The notes below the pieces were generated by a model, which was not told the origin of the DNA, ran no database searches, and saw only the letters and a program-made list of their open reading frames with translations. A stretch of DNA of 64,000 nucleotides from Herbaspirillum seropedicae (lineage in GTDB: Bacteria > Pseudomonadota > Gammaproteobacteria > Burkholderiales > Burkholderiaceae_D): assembly GCF_001040945.1 (NCBI RefSeq), contig NZ_CP011930.1:4955021-5019020 (forward strand), in the 5' to 3' direction. This document shows positions 1-8,913 of this stretch, in pieces. Numbering within the stretch: the stretch's first letter is position 1; each line of letters starts with the position of its first letter. Position numbers and translations under genes: made by a program.

Positions 1-237
1 GGCAACGTGATGGGCGATCTGTCGTCACGGCGCGGGATGGTGCAGGGCATGGAAGACATGGTGGGCGGCGGCAAGCTGGTGCGTGCTGAAGTCCCGTTGT
101 CGGAAATGTTCGGCTATTCGACCACGCTGCGCTCGCTGTCACAGGGGCGCGCGACCTACTCGATGGAGTTCAAGCACTATGCCGAGGCGCCGCGGCAGGT
201 GGTGGAGCAGTTGTCGGGGGGTAAGGGCAAAGGGTGA
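1..237 (+). CDS. fusA: Elongation factor G, C-terminal end (partial)
   Basis: Only the last 78 codons are present; the gene enters from the left edge in frame 1. The protein end carries the EF-G domain IV/V signature GDLSSRRG followed by [17 protein letters not shown], which is nearly invariant in bacterial EF-G, the GTPase that drives ribosomal translocation. The gene is not followed by tuf, as it would be in the str operon (rpsL-rpsG-fusA-tuf). It may therefore be the standalone second EF-G copy found in many Burkholderiales, but that is inference because the upstream side is missing. Confidence 0.95.
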   Translation, partial: GNVMGDLSSRRGMVQGMEDMVGGGKLVRAEVPLSEMFGYSTTLRSLSQGRATYSMEFKHYAEAPRQVVEQLSGGKGKG

Positions 238-275
238 TTGATTGCCCTTGCTGAAAAAGGGCCGATATCTTGCTC

Positions 276-389
276 GCCTACTCAATCGGACCCCGTTCGG
301 ACTGAGTAGGCCCTTTAGGGCCGTATCGAAGACGCGCTGACGGTATGCGCGCCTTCGATACGCGGCGCTGCCGCTACTCAGGACGAACG
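276..389. repeat. REP-like palindromic element, copy 1
   Basis: This is a nested inverted repeat in the gap between convergent fusA and tRNA-Asp. The left arm CGTTCGGACTGAGTAG (294-309) is matched with two mismatches by the right arm at 374-389. Inside lies CGTATCGAAG (322-331) with its exact complement at 353-362. A further hairpin pairs GCCTACTCA (276-284) with TGAGTAGGC (303-311). The same arms recur at 12486-12584, so this is a dispersed family and not a private terminator. It may form a hairpin in RNA from either side. Confidence 0.8.
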
Positions 390-407
390 CAAGCCAAAGC
401 GCAAAAA

Positions 408-443
408 CAAAAACGCCCCATTCTTGCGAATGAGGCGTTTTAT
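408..443 (-). terminator. Intrinsic terminator after tRNA-Asp
   Basis: The stem pairs AAAACGCC with GGCGTTTT and contains an inner CATTC/GAATG hairpin around TTGC. On the minus strand it is followed by a T-rich run, directly downstream of the tRNA 3' end. Confidence 0.8.
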
Positions 444-444
444 T

Positions 445-521
445 TGGCGGAGCGGACGGGGCTCGAACCCGCGACCCCCGGCGTGACAGGCCGGTATTCT
501 AACCAACTGAACTACCACTCC
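445..521 (-). tRNA. tRNA-Asp (GTC)
   Basis: On the minus strand the sequence folds as a 77-nt cloverleaf. The acceptor stem GGAGTGG pairs with CCGCTCC, with discriminator G and an encoded CCA. The D-arm begins TAGTTCAG, the anticodon loop reads CTGTCAC with anticodon GTC, and the T-loop is GTTCGAG. It is a single gene with its own terminator. Confidence 0.98.
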
Positions 522-631
522 TAAAACCGCTTCAGCTGTCGTTGCTTGCTGAAAGAACGCTATTATAGGAGAGCCTTTTTCAAAAAGCTAGGCCTTTTTT
601 ATAAAACTGCGAAATATTTTACGGCCAGCCG

Positions 632-1225
632 TCACGCCTTGAATTTGCCTTCGAAGGCCAGCTTGGACAGCGGCTCGCGCGGGCTCGGTACTTCGCGGGC
701 TTGCAGGCCTTCCGGCAGGATGGACTTGTCACCCAGCTTGCCAATGACGACCATGGCTTCCACCGAAAACTCGGCCGGCACATTCAGTTCAGTGCGCGCC
801 TTGTCCTTGTCAAAACCGGCCATGCCGTGGGCGTGCCAGCCCGACAGCGAAGCCTGCAGGGCCAGGTAGCCCCAGGCCGAACCGGTGTCGAAGGAGTGCG
901 TCGGCGCAGGAACGACTTCGGTCGCGCCCGGCGGCAGCATCACCGTGCGCGACAGCACGACGATCAGTACCGATGCGTTAGCGCACCAGCTGCGGTTGAA
1001 TTCGTTCAACAGGCCCAGCAGGCTGTCCCACGCCGGCGTGCCGCGACGGGCGTAGACGAAGCGCCAGGGCTGGGCATTGTAGGCCGACGGCGCCCAGCGC
1101 GCGGCTTCCAGGAAGGTCAGCACGGTTTCTTCGGAAATCTCGGCGCCATTGTAGGCGCGCGGGGACCAGCGGTTCAGGAATTGCGGATCGATGGGATAGT
1201 CGGCGTTACGCGGATTGGCGGACAT
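632..1225 (-). CDS. Nitroreductase family protein
   Basis: The 197-aa product is a probable FMN-dependent, NAD(P)H-using reductase of the nitroreductase superfamily, acting on nitro compounds, quinones or a related substrate. Early residues WSPRAYN and the segment AARWAPSAYNAQPWRF match the N-terminal FMN-binding block, and the AMVVIGK strand near the C-terminus is typical. The length is normal for the short family members. An AGGAA-type ribosome site precedes the ATG. It lies downstream of mnmE but is separated from it by a terminator, so it is probably its own unit. The physiological substrate cannot be read from sequence. Confidence 0.88.
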   Translation of the reverse strand: MSANPRNADYPIDPQFLNRWSPRAYNGAEISEETVLTFLEAARWAPSAYNAQPWRFVYARRGTPAWDSLLGLLNEFNRSWCANASVLIVVLSRTVMLPPGATEVVPAPTHSFDTGSAWGYLALQASLSGWHAHGMAGFDKDKARTELNVPAEFSVEAMVVIGKLGDKSILPEGLQAREVPSPREPLSKLAFEGKFKA

Positions 1226-1329
1226 GCTCTTTTTCCTGTGAAATAAGTGAAAGGACAGATTCAGGCAGCAGGCATATTAGCAGCGCAGCATGTTTCCTGC
1301 AGAGCAGGCCGGAGCCACGCTACCGGCAT

Positions 1330-1362
1330 AAAAAAACCCGCGCACCTTGCGGCGGCGGGTTA
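1330..1362 (-). terminator. Intrinsic terminator downstream of mnmE
   Basis: The minus-strand stem AACCCGC/GCGGGTT has a GC-rich interior and is followed by seven T residues. It lies about 150 bases past the mnmE stop and separates mnmE from the nitroreductase gene. The gap 1226-1515 holds nothing else convincing. Confidence 0.75.
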
Positions 1363-1515
1363 AATCCAATTCTCAGGGGTGATGAATTGGAGGGGGAGGA
1401 CCTTCAGAATAACCATCCCCCGCCGCCACCTCCAAGCTTTTTACACGCTGTAACATCCGTTGCCAATTTGTCGCTTAGTGACGACTTCTTGTCAGGATGC
1501 CCCGCGAACTGACGC

Positions 1516-2916
1516 TTACTTGCCGATACAGAAGCGCGAGAAGATCACGCCCAGCAGGTCATCCGGCGTGAACTTGCCGGTGATGCTGGAGAGGCGCTCT
1601 TGTGCCAGCCGCAGCTCTTCGGCAAACAGGTCCAGCGCGTGTTCGCCGGCCTCGTTGTCCAGCGCCGCATGGGCGGCGGCGTGGGCCAGGTGTTCATCGG
1701 CCGCCTTGAGCGCCAGCAGATGGCGTTCACGCGCCAGGTAGCGCGACTCCACCGTCTGTTGCCAGCCGGCGATGCGCAGCAGTTCGGCGCGCAGCAGGTC
1801 CACGCCCTGCCCTTCGGAGGCCGACAGGTAGACGTGGGTGGCGTCGGGCATCTTGTCCACCGCCGCCTTGTGACCGGAGCGGTCGATCTTGTTCCAGATG
1901 CGGATGATGGGCACGCCGTCGGGGAAACGGGAGGTGATCTTTTCATCTTCCAGGGTCGGACCACGGTCGGCGTCGAGCATGTGCAGGATGACGTCGGCCT
2001 TGGCCACTTCGGCCCAGGTGCGCTCGATGCCGATGCGCTCGACTTCGTCCGGACCGCTGCCATCGTCACCCGCCTCACGGATGCCGGCAGTGTCGATGAT
2101 GTTCAGCGGCATGCCTTCGATCTGGATGGTCTGGGTGACCTTGTCGCGGGTAGTGCCGGCGATCGGGGTGACGATGGCGACATCGGAGCCGGCCAGTACG
2201 TTCAACAGCGATGACTTGCCCACGTTGGGCTTGCCCGCCAGCACGGCATTGAGGCCGTCACGCAGCAGGGCGCCCTGGGCGGCGTGCTTGAAGACCTCTT
2301 CCAGCGTGCTGCGGATGGTGGCCAACTGGCCACGGGCATCGCTTTGCTTGAGGAAGTCGATCTCTTCCTCGGGGAAGTCCAGGGTCGCTTCCACCAGCAT
2401 GCGCAGCCGCGTGACCTGGTCCACCAGCTCGTGGATGACCTTGGAGAATGCGCCGGAGAGCGACTCCGAGGCCGACTTGGCCGCTGCCTCGGTGGTGGCT
2501 TCGATCAGGTCGGCCACGGCCTCGGCCTGGGCCAGGTCGATCTTGTCGTTGAGGAAGGCGCGCTGGGTGAATTCACCCGGCTCGGCCAGGCGCAGGCCGA
2601 TCTCGCTGCCGGCCTGCACGCAGCGCGCCAGCAGCATCTGCATCACCACCGGGCCGCCGTGGCCCTGCAGTTCCAGTACGTCTTCGCCAGTGTAGGAATG
2701 CGGCGCCGGGAAGTGGATCGCAAGGCCCTGGTCGATGGCGCTGCCGTCTTCGTTCAGGAAGGGCAAGTAGGTGGCATGGCGCGGCGCCAGGCTGGCGCGG
2801 CCGCACACGGCCTGGATCACCGGCGCCAGGTTCTTGCCGGAAAGGCGGACCACGCCGATGCCGCCGCGTCCCGGGGCGGTGGCGATGGCGGCGATGGGGG
2901 AAGAATCGAAAGTCAT
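1516..2916 (-). CDS. mnmE: tRNA modification GTPase MnmE
   Basis: The protein has 466 aa. With MnmG it installs the carboxymethylaminomethyl group on U34 of tRNAs reading NNA/NNG codons. The N-terminal tetrahydrofolate-binding domain begins [15 protein letters not shown]; the G domain has GKPNVGKSS (228-236), the TPIAGTTRD switch, DTAG (about 275) and NKID. The chain ends in CIGK, whose cysteine is conserved in the family. The open frame extends 64 codons upstream, but homology begins at the ATG at 2916, and the extra part would run through the yidC terminator. It is the last member of the rpmH-rnpA-yidD-yidC-mnmE series. Confidence 0.98.
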   Translation of the reverse strand: MTFDSSPIAAIATAPGRGGIGVVRLSGKNLAPVIQAVCGRASLAPRHATYLPFLNEDGSAIDQGLAIHFPAPHSYTGEDVLELQGHGGPVVMQMLLARCVQAGSEIGLRLAEPGEFTQRAFLNDKIDLAQAEAVADLIEATTEAAAKSASESLSGAFSKVIHELVDQVTRLRMLVEATLDFPEEEIDFLKQSDARGQLATIRSTLEEVFKHAAQGALLRDGLNAVLAGKPNVGKSSLLNVLAGSDVAIVTPIAGTTRDKVTQTIQIEGMPLNIIDTAGIREAGDDGSGPDEVERIGIERTWAEVAKADVILHMLDADRGPTLEDEKITSRFPDGVPIIRIWNKIDRSGHKAAVDKMPDATHVYLSASEGQGVDLLRAELLRIAGWQQTVESRYLARERHLLALKAADEHLAHAAAHAALDNEAGEHALDLFAEELRLAQERLSSITGKFTPDDLLGVIFSRFCIGK

Positions 2917-3011
2917 CTGCGTCTGCTTTTTTGTTGTGATGGAAGCTCGCCGCATCCCCCTTCGGGATGGGCCAGCCTGACAATGGTAAACCTGCCTGCC
3001 CGCTACGACCG

Positions 3012-3042
3012 AAAAAAAACCCGTGGATTCCACGGGTTTTTC
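3012..3042 (-). terminator. Terminator between yidC and mnmE
   Basis: A perfect nine-base stem, AACCCGTGG/CCACGGGTT, with a three-base loop sits between A and T runs and so could work in both directions. It lies just after yidC, so full read-through into mnmE is not certain and mnmE may have its own promoter near 2920-3010. Confidence 0.8.
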
Positions 3043-3065
3043 CTTTGATGGCAGACCTGTGGGTC

Positions 3066-4763
3066 TTACTTGGTCTTGCCGCTCTCGATGTTGCGGGTGA
3101 TCACCCACTGCTGCGCGATCGAGAGGATGTTGTTGGTCACCCAGTACAGCACCAGGCCGGACGGGAAGAAGAAGAACATGAACGAGAACACCAGCGGCAT
3201 GAACATCATCACCTTGGCCTGCACCGGATCCGGCGGGGTCGGGTTGAGCTTGGTCTGCAGGAACATCGAAGCAGCCATGATGATGGGCAACAGACCGATG
3301 GGCATGTTGAAGTACGGGATGGTGCCGAACAGGCGGTCAGGCGCGGTCAGGTCATGCACCCAGCCCAGCCAGGGCGCGCCGCGCATTTCCACCGACGCCA
3401 GCAGCACCGAGTACAGCGCGATGAACACCGGGATCTGGATCGCGATGGGCAGGCAGCCGCCCAGCGGATTGATCTTCTCGGTCTTGTAGAGCGTCATCAT
3501 CTCGCGGTTCATGGCCTGCGGATCGCCCTTGTGGCGCTCGCGGATGGCTTGCATCTTGGGCGAGACCGCCTTCATCTTGGCCATGCTCCGATAGCTGGCC
3601 GCCGACAGCGGGAAGAAGATCAGCTTGATCAGCACGGTCAGCAGGATGATGGTCCAGCCCCAGTTGCCGACGATGTTGTGGATATGGGTCATCAGCCAGA
3701 AGATGGGCTCGGCGATCACGGTCAGGTGACCATAGTCGCGCACCAGGTCCAGGCCCGGGGCGATCGCCTGCAGGGTCTTGGAGACGGTGGGGCCGGAATA
3801 CAGCTGGCTGTCCATGGTCACGCTGGCGTTGGGCGCGACCGTGCCCAGCGGCAGGATGGAGCCCACGGCGTACAGGTTGTCGCCCACCTTCTTGCTGAAG
3901 ACGTCGCGCTGCGCGTTCTGCGGCGGGATGAAGGCCGACACGAAGTAGTGCTGCACCATGGCGATCCAGCCATTGTCGGTCTTGTTGACGTGCTGCTGCT
4001 TGCCGTTGGCGATCTTCTCGAAGTCCAGCTTCTCGAAGTGCTCGCTGTTGCTGTAGACGGCCGGACCGGTGAAGGTGCTGTAGAAATGCGATTCGCCGCC
4101 CGGCTTGTTGCCGTCGCGCACCAGCTGCAGGTACAGCGAAGGATTGATGGCCGCACCGGTGGTGTTGGTCACGGTGTGCTTGACGTCGATCAGGTAGCTG
4201 TCGCGCTTGAAGGTATAGGTCTTGGTCAGCTTCACGCCACCCTGGTCGGCCACCAGCACAAGCTGGATCTCATTGCCATTGTCCAGCGTGCGCGGGCCGG
4301 CCTGGGCAGTGAAGATGGTCTTGTGGTTGGGGAAGGGACCGCCGATCAGGCCCGATTCGGCCAGGTACATGTGACCCGGTTCGGAATCGAACAGCACGAC
4401 GTTCTTGGTCGGATCGACCACGTCGGGTTGCTTGAGCAGCTCCAGGCGCTTCAATTCACCGCCCACGGTATCGATGCTGGCCTTGACCAGATCGGTGGTG
4501 ATGACGATGGTTTCGCCCTTGGTGGCGGTGGCGGCGACGTCAGCCCCCGGCACGGCGCCCGGCGCCGGCGTGCCTGCCTGCGGAACCGGGGAGCCCGTCG
4601 GGCTGGCAGTGGGCGCGGCCGGATTGGCGGCGGCTTGCTCCTGAGTCGGGTTGGCCGACGGGAAGAACATCGACTGATGTCCGTTATGGCGCATCCAGCC
4701 ATCCCAGAGCAGCAGCAGGGAGAAGGAGAATACAACCCACAGGACGGTACGTTTGATATCCAT
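3066..4763 (-). CDS. yidC: Membrane protein insertase YidC
   Basis: The 565-aa inner-membrane insertase/foldase works alone or with SecYEG to place membrane proteins such as F0 subunit c. The N-terminus [20 protein letters not shown] is the first membrane segment. A large periplasmic domain follows (about residues 90-340), with a proline/alanine-rich linker before it. The C-terminal five-helix core includes [16 protein letters not shown] and the NPLGGCLP motif. The start at 4763 matches the family; the longer open frame would run into yidD. Order and direction with yidD, rnpA and rpmH are the classic bacterial arrangement. Confidence 0.98.
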   Translation of the reverse strand: MDIKRTVLWVVFSFSLLLLWDGWMRHNGHQSMFFPSANPTQEQAAANPAAPTASPTGSPVPQAGTPAPGAVPGADVAATATKGETIVITTDLVKASIDTVGGELKRLELLKQPDVVDPTKNVVLFDSEPGHMYLAESGLIGGPFPNHKTIFTAQAGPRTLDNGNEIQLVLVADQGGVKLTKTYTFKRDSYLIDVKHTVTNTTGAAINPSLYLQLVRDGNKPGGESHFYSTFTGPAVYSNSEHFEKLDFEKIANGKQQHVNKTDNGWIAMVQHYFVSAFIPPQNAQRDVFSKKVGDNLYAVGSILPLGTVAPNASVTMDSQLYSGPTVSKTLQAIAPGLDLVRDYGHLTVIAEPIFWLMTHIHNIVGNWGWTIILLTVLIKLIFFPLSAASYRSMAKMKAVSPKMQAIRERHKGDPQAMNREMMTLYKTEKINPLGGCLPIAIQIPVFIALYSVLLASVEMRGAPWLGWVHDLTAPDRLFGTIPYFNMPIGLLPIIMAASMFLQTKLNPTPPDPVQAKVMMFMPLVFSFMFFFFPSGLVLYWVTNNILSIAQQWVITRNIESGKTK

Positions 4764-4779
4764 ATGCGTATTGATGAGT

Positions 4780-5142
4780 TCAGGAGTGGCTGCAACCGTC
4801 AGCGGCCACAGGGGGAGAAACCCGCGCAGCAACAGGCTGCGACGAAGGAAGCGGGGATTTGGACGAACCAGACGAATCGGACGAGGAAGCGCCGCCAGAC
4901 TGGGCCATCGCATGCGCACGCGCCTCCGGCGAACCAGGCACCAGGTCCAGCCCGCCGGGATGCCAGGGATGACACTTGCACAGGCGCTTGCCCGCCAACA
5001 GGCTGCCCTTGAGGGCGCCATGCACGCGCACCGCCTCGGCGGCGTAATCGGAACAGCTGGGATAGAAACGGCAATTCTGCCCCAGGAACGGGCTCACTCC
5101 CAGCTTGTAGGCACGTAACAGCAGGAGCAAAGGCGTCTTCAT
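4780..5142 (-). CDS. yidD: Membrane protein insertion efficiency factor YidD
   Basis: The protein has 120 aa from the ATG at 5142; an in-frame GTG directly before it (5145) is an alternative start. YidD is a small peripheral membrane protein that assists YidC-dependent insertion. The signature [15 protein letters not shown] and the later CHPWHPGG are intact. After about residue 85 the chain becomes a serine- and proline-rich tail longer than in E. coli (85 aa), with no visible domain. It sits 17 bases after rnpA and 16 before yidC, so it is surely co-transcribed with them. Confidence 0.95.
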   Translation of the reverse strand: MKTPLLLLLRAYKLGVSPFLGQNCRFYPSCSDYAAEAVRVHGALKGSLLAGKRLCKCHPWHPGGLDLVPGSPEARAHAMAQSGGASSSDSSGSSKSPLPSSQPVAARVSPPVAADGCSHS

Positions 5143-5159
5143 CACTTCCTATTTCCTGG

Positions 5160-5573
5160 CTATTTCCTGGCGAACGCGGGGGCGTTCGGCAAGAAAGCGA
5201 ACAACTGCCTCAGTTCGGCATGCAACATCGCCTTGAGGGCGGCGCTGCGGGCCGGGTCGCGCCTGGCATTGACCGGCCGCGACAGGCGCACGATGCAGTC
5301 CACGGCGGGCAGCTCGGCCTGGCGGAACAGCTCGCGGGTGGCGCGCTTGATCGTGTTGCGGGTCACCGCACGCGGCGCCAGCCGCTTGGCGGCGACCACG
5401 CCCAGGCGAGCCTGGGTCAGGCTGTTGCGGCGCGCATACAACACGAAATGCTCGGTACGATGCACCGGGCGCAAACGAAAAACGGATGAAAACTCATCCG
5501 TTTTAACGATTCGCCGATCGCGTGGGAAGTCGCCTGCTTGACGTGCTGGAAGCGGTAAACGGACGTCCGTCAC
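5160..5573 (-). CDS. rnpA: Ribonuclease P protein component
   Basis: The 137-aa product is the protein subunit of RNase P, which helps the catalytic RNA remove 5' leaders of tRNA precursors. The RNR-type signature is seen as AVTRNTIKRATRELFR, with the basic LGVVAAKRLAPRAV strand before it. The start is a GTG at 5573. The first 18 or so residues are variable in the family, so a slightly later start cannot be excluded. It follows rpmH by 27 bases. Confidence 0.96.
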   Translation of the reverse strand: MTDVRLPLPARQAGDFPRDRRIVKTDEFSSVFRLRPVHRTEHFVLYARRNSLTQARLGVVAAKRLAPRAVTRNTIKRATRELFRQAELPAVDCIVRLSRPVNARRDPARSAALKAMLHAELRQLFAFLPNAPAFARK

Positions 5574-5600
5574 ACGAAACGGCAGCGCAGATGCGCTGGC

Positions 5601-5738
5601 TTAAACTGCAGCCAGACGCTTGCGGCCCTTGGCGCGACGGGCGTTGATCACGGCACGGCCGCCACGGGTTGCCATACGGGCGCGGAAACCATGGGTACGC
5701 TTGCGACGCACGACGGAAGGTTGGTAAGTACGTTTCAT
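5601..5738 (-). CDS. rpmH: 50S ribosomal protein L34
   Basis: The 45-aa basic protein starts [18 protein letters not shown] and contains [20 protein letters not shown], nearly invariant in L34 of the large ribosomal subunit. It heads the minus-strand group rpmH-rnpA-yidD-yidC-mnmE. In most bacteria dnaA lies divergently just upstream; here the upstream 1.15 kb has no gene and is followed by prkA, so the locus has been rearranged or dnaA moved elsewhere. Confidence 0.98.
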   Translation of the reverse strand: MKRTYQPSVVRRKRTHGFRARMATRGGRAVINARRAKGRKRLAAV

Positions 5739-6888
5739 GTTGGACTCGCTAAGTTGGGCTGCCTTGGAGCAAACAGCAAAAATAAATCGGAATTCTGGAA
5801 CCGCTTTCGGTGTGCCTGTTCCGCATCACCGATGCCCTGCCGCCCAATAAGCCGGCAGCCCCTGCATCGCTGACACCATTTGTTGGCCTCTGCCGCCTCC
5901 CGGTGGGATACCTGGGTAATCGACCGGTGAGCAACTGAAACAGCACTGCGTCGGCACCGCGCGCAATTCTTCAGATGGTGAACCCTGAATTAGACTGCAT
6001 TTTCTACTTAGCTGTCAATGACTTATGCGCTTTACCGGGGCGGCACGGCAGCCCATGGCGGCATTTGAGGCGAGAGCGTGGCGGAATTGCCATGCCGGCC
6101 CAAAGGCTGGGCCCGAAAATTGCCATCCAGACATCTTCCGTCCCACCTCTCATCCTGCCCTCACCCGGCACTGCGGCACGACAGGAACAGGCGGCCACGG
6201 AAAAGCAAATGCGTAAATCATCTAAAGCATTTTTTCAGCGGCGCTGCACGTTGTTGCGCAAGCAGCCGGCAAGGCAGAGGGATGAGGCAGATCAGCAACA
6301 CCGCCGCCATCCATAGCGCGCCGTTACAAAATAATTGCGCCATCCCCACGGCGCGAGCAAAGAAGTCATACCGGCCTGGCACGATTCCAGCTATAAGGAC
6401 ATCAGGGCTTGTCCTGCAAGGACGCCGTGCACTGCGCAAGGGACGCCGGGTGCACAGGCCGCAGGACCGGCAGAGAATGGGGGCGCACAGTGTCTGCGGG
6501 TTTCAGGGCGGTGTGCATCAGGTTTTTCATGATAGCGCTCTGCGCGAAAATGGCGCACCGTGACGTCAACCGCAACCAGCACCTGCACATTGAACGATCA
6601 GGAGGAGGATCAGCTTGTCCCGCTGCGCTGTCTCGAAATGCAGGGTCGGAATGAACCATACTGCAGTTAGGGGCTCACTAAGGTGAAGCAAAGCGGAAGA
6701 GAAAAAAGGAATAGAATAAAAACACGATCTGCAAAGATCTCTGCATCGCGCTGTTGATGCTACGGCTTTCAAAGAACACACCGGCAATGACGCAACCCAG
6801 AGTCACCGACGCGTTCTTTGATAACCGCAGATGGCAAGTCCAGACATATGAATCTGTTTCGTACTTTTTTGAGAGCGACGGAGGTGGT
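5739..6888. other. 1.15 kb gene-free region between rpmH and prkA
   Basis: No reading frame here looks like a protein: the short open frames on both strands lack ribosome sites and recognisable sequence. It must hold the divergent promoters of rpmH and prkA. Visible details are a hairpin GGCCC/GGGCC near 6100, a small inverted repeat GATCT-GCAA-AGATC at 6726-6739 some 150 bases before prkA, and an A-rich stretch at 6695-6722. No TTATNCACA DnaA box was found, although this is where dnaA and an origin would often lie. Confidence 0.6.
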
Positions 6889-8811
6889 ATGGATATCTAC
6901 AGCAGCTTTGCAAGCCGGTTCGACAAGACCAGAGAAGAAGAATTATCGCTTGAAGAGTATCTGAATCTTTGCAAGAACGACCCGGCGGTCTACGCATCGG
7001 CTGCCGAACGGATGCTGATGGCCATCGGCGAGCCGGAAAAGGTCGATACCCGGGAAGATCCGCGCCTCTCGCGCATCTTCGCCAACAAGGTCATCAAGGT
7101 CTATCCCGCCTTCAAGGAATTCTATGGCGCGGAAGAAGTGATCGAACAAGTGGTCTCCTACTTCCGTCACGCCGCCCAGGGCCTGGAAGAGAAGAAGCAG
7201 ATCCTCTACCTGCTGGGCCCGGTCGGCGGCGGCAAGTCTTCCATTGCCGAGCGGCTCAAGCAGCTCATGGAACAGGTGCCCTTCTATTCCATCAAGGGCT
7301 CACCGGTCAACGAATCCCCGCTGGGCCTGTTCGACTACGACGAAGACGGCCCCATCCTGGAAGAGCAGTACGGCATCCCGCGTCGCTATCTCAAACCCAT
7401 CCTCAGCCCCTGGGCCGTCAAGCGCCTGCACGAGTACAACGGCGACATCCGCCAGTTCCGCGTGGTCAAGCGCTATCCGTCCATCCTGCGCCAGATCGGC
7501 ATTTCCAAGACCGAGCCGGGCGATGAAAACAATCAGGACATCTCCACCCTGGTGGGCAAGGTCGACATCCGCAAGCTGGAGCAGTATTCCCAGGACGATG
7601 CCGACGCCTACAGCTATTCGGGCGGCCTGTGCCTGTCCAACCAGGGCCTGCTGGAATTCGTGGAAATGTTCAAGGCGCCCATCAAGGTGCTGCACCCGCT
7701 GTTGACGGCCACGCAGGAAGGCAACTTCAAGGGCACTGAAGGTTTCGGCGCGATCCCCTTCGATGGCGTCATCCTGGCCCACTCCAACGAATCGGAATGG
7801 AAGGCCTTCCGCAACAACAAGAACAACGAGGCGCTGCTGGACCGTATCTTCATCGTCAAGGTGCCGTATTGCCTGCGCGTGTCCGAAGAAATCAAGATCT
7901 ACGAAAAGCTGATCCGCAGTTCGTCGCTGGGCAAGGCCACTTGCGCACCCGGCACGCTGAAGATGATGGCGCAGTTCTCGGTGCTGACGCGCCTGAAGGA
8001 GCCGGAAAACTCCAGCCTCTTCTCCAAGATGCAGGTCTATGACGGCGAGAACCTGAAGGATACCGACCCCAAGGCCAAGTCCTATCAGGAATACCGCGAC
8101 TATGCCGGTGTCGATGAAGGCATGAACGGCATCTCCACGCGCTTCGCCTTCAAGATCCTCTCGCGCGTGTTCAACTTCGACACCACCGAAGTGGCGGCCA
8201 ATCCGGTGCACCTGATGTATGTGCTGGAACAGCAGATCGAGCGCGAACAGTTCCCGCAGGAGACCGAGCAGAAATACCTCTCCTTCGTGAAGGACACGCT
8301 GGCCTCGCGCTACGCCGAGTTCATCGGCAAGGAAATCCAGACGGCCTATCTGGAGTCGTATTCGGAATATGGCCAGAACGTCTTCGACCGTTACGTCACC
8401 TACGCCGACTTCTGGATCCAGGATCAGGAGTATCGCGATCACGACACCGGCGAGAGCTTCGACCGCGCGGCCCTGAATGCGGAACTGGAAAAGATCGAGA
8501 AGCCGGCCGGCATCAGCAATCCCAAGGACTTCCGCAACGAGATCGTCAACTTCGTGCTGCGCGCACGGGTCAACAACGGAGGCAAGAATCCGCTGTGGAC
8601 CAGCTATGAAAAACTGCGCGTGGTGATCGAGAAGAAGATGTTCTCCAACACCGAAGACCTGTTGCCGGTGATTTCCTTCAACGCCAAGGGCTCCACCGAG
8701 GAAATGCAGAAACACGAAGACTTCGTCAATCGCATGGTCAGCAAGGGATACACGCCCAAGCAGGTGCGCCTGCTGTGCGAGTGGTACCTGCGCGTGCGCA
8801 AGTCCTCGTAA
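6889..8811 (+). CDS. prkA: PrkA/YeaG family serine protein kinase
   Basis: The 640-aa cytoplasmic AAA-type protein kinase has the same length class as E. coli YeaG (644). It begins MDIYSSFASRFDKTREEE, has the AAA P-loop GPVGGGKSS at 110-118, the long conserved block GDENNQDIS...GKVDIRKLE, and ends LCEWYLRVRKSS exactly as in the family. A GGAGG site lies six bases before the ATG at 6889; the frame is open further upstream but without homology. It forms an operon with yeaH and ycgB, linked in enterics to stationary-phase and nitrogen-stress adaptation. The targets are not readable here. Confidence 0.97.
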   Translation: MDIYSSFASRFDKTREEELSLEEYLNLCKNDPAVYASAAERMLMAIGEPEKVDTREDPRLSRIFANKVIKVYPAFKEFYGAEEVIEQVVSYFRHAAQGLEEKKQILYLLGPVGGGKSSIAERLKQLMEQVPFYSIKGSPVNESPLGLFDYDEDGPILEEQYGIPRRYLKPILSPWAVKRLHEYNGDIRQFRVVKRYPSILRQIGISKTEPGDENNQDISTLVGKVDIRKLEQYSQDDADAYSYSGGLCLSNQGLLEFVEMFKAPIKVLHPLLTATQEGNFKGTEGFGAIPFDGVILAHSNESEWKAFRNNKNNEALLDRIFIVKVPYCLRVSEEIKIYEKLIRSSSLGKATCAPGTLKMMAQFSVLTRLKEPENSSLFSKMQVYDGENLKDTDPKAKSYQEYRDYAGVDEGMNGISTRFAFKILSRVFNFDTTEVAANPVHLMYVLEQQIEREQFPQETEQKYLSFVKDTLASRYAEFIGKEIQTAYLESYSEYGQNVFDRYVTYADFWIQDQEYRDHDTGESFDRAALNAELEKIEKPAGISNPKDFRNEIVNFVLRARVNNGGKNPLWTSYEKLRVVIEKKMFSNTEDLLPVISFNAKGSTEEMQKHEDFVNRMVSKGYTPKQVRLLCEWYLRVRKSS

Positions 8812-8913
8812 GCGCCGTTGTTGCGCATCGCCCGCCGCTGGCGCGGCGATGCGTGCAGCGACCCTTCGGCGCCGTGCGCCTGGCGCACCGCCGACCACTA
8901 GCAGGAGAACCGA

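Noticed and set aside
2967..5012. A plus-strand open frame of about 681 codons opposite yidC
   Set aside because: Composition (His, Gln, Asp, Arg) and lack of any domain mark it as an antisense artefact.
6371..6390. Sigma-54 promoter for prkA at TGGCACG
   Set aside because: The -24 half looks right, but the -12 half lacks the GC dinucleotide context (CAGC instead of TTGC), and it lies some 500 bases from the gene.
6078..6563. Possible small genes in the rpmH-prkA gap, on both strands
   Set aside because: None has a ribosome site, plausible composition or resemblance to a known protein; the frames overlap each other on both strands.
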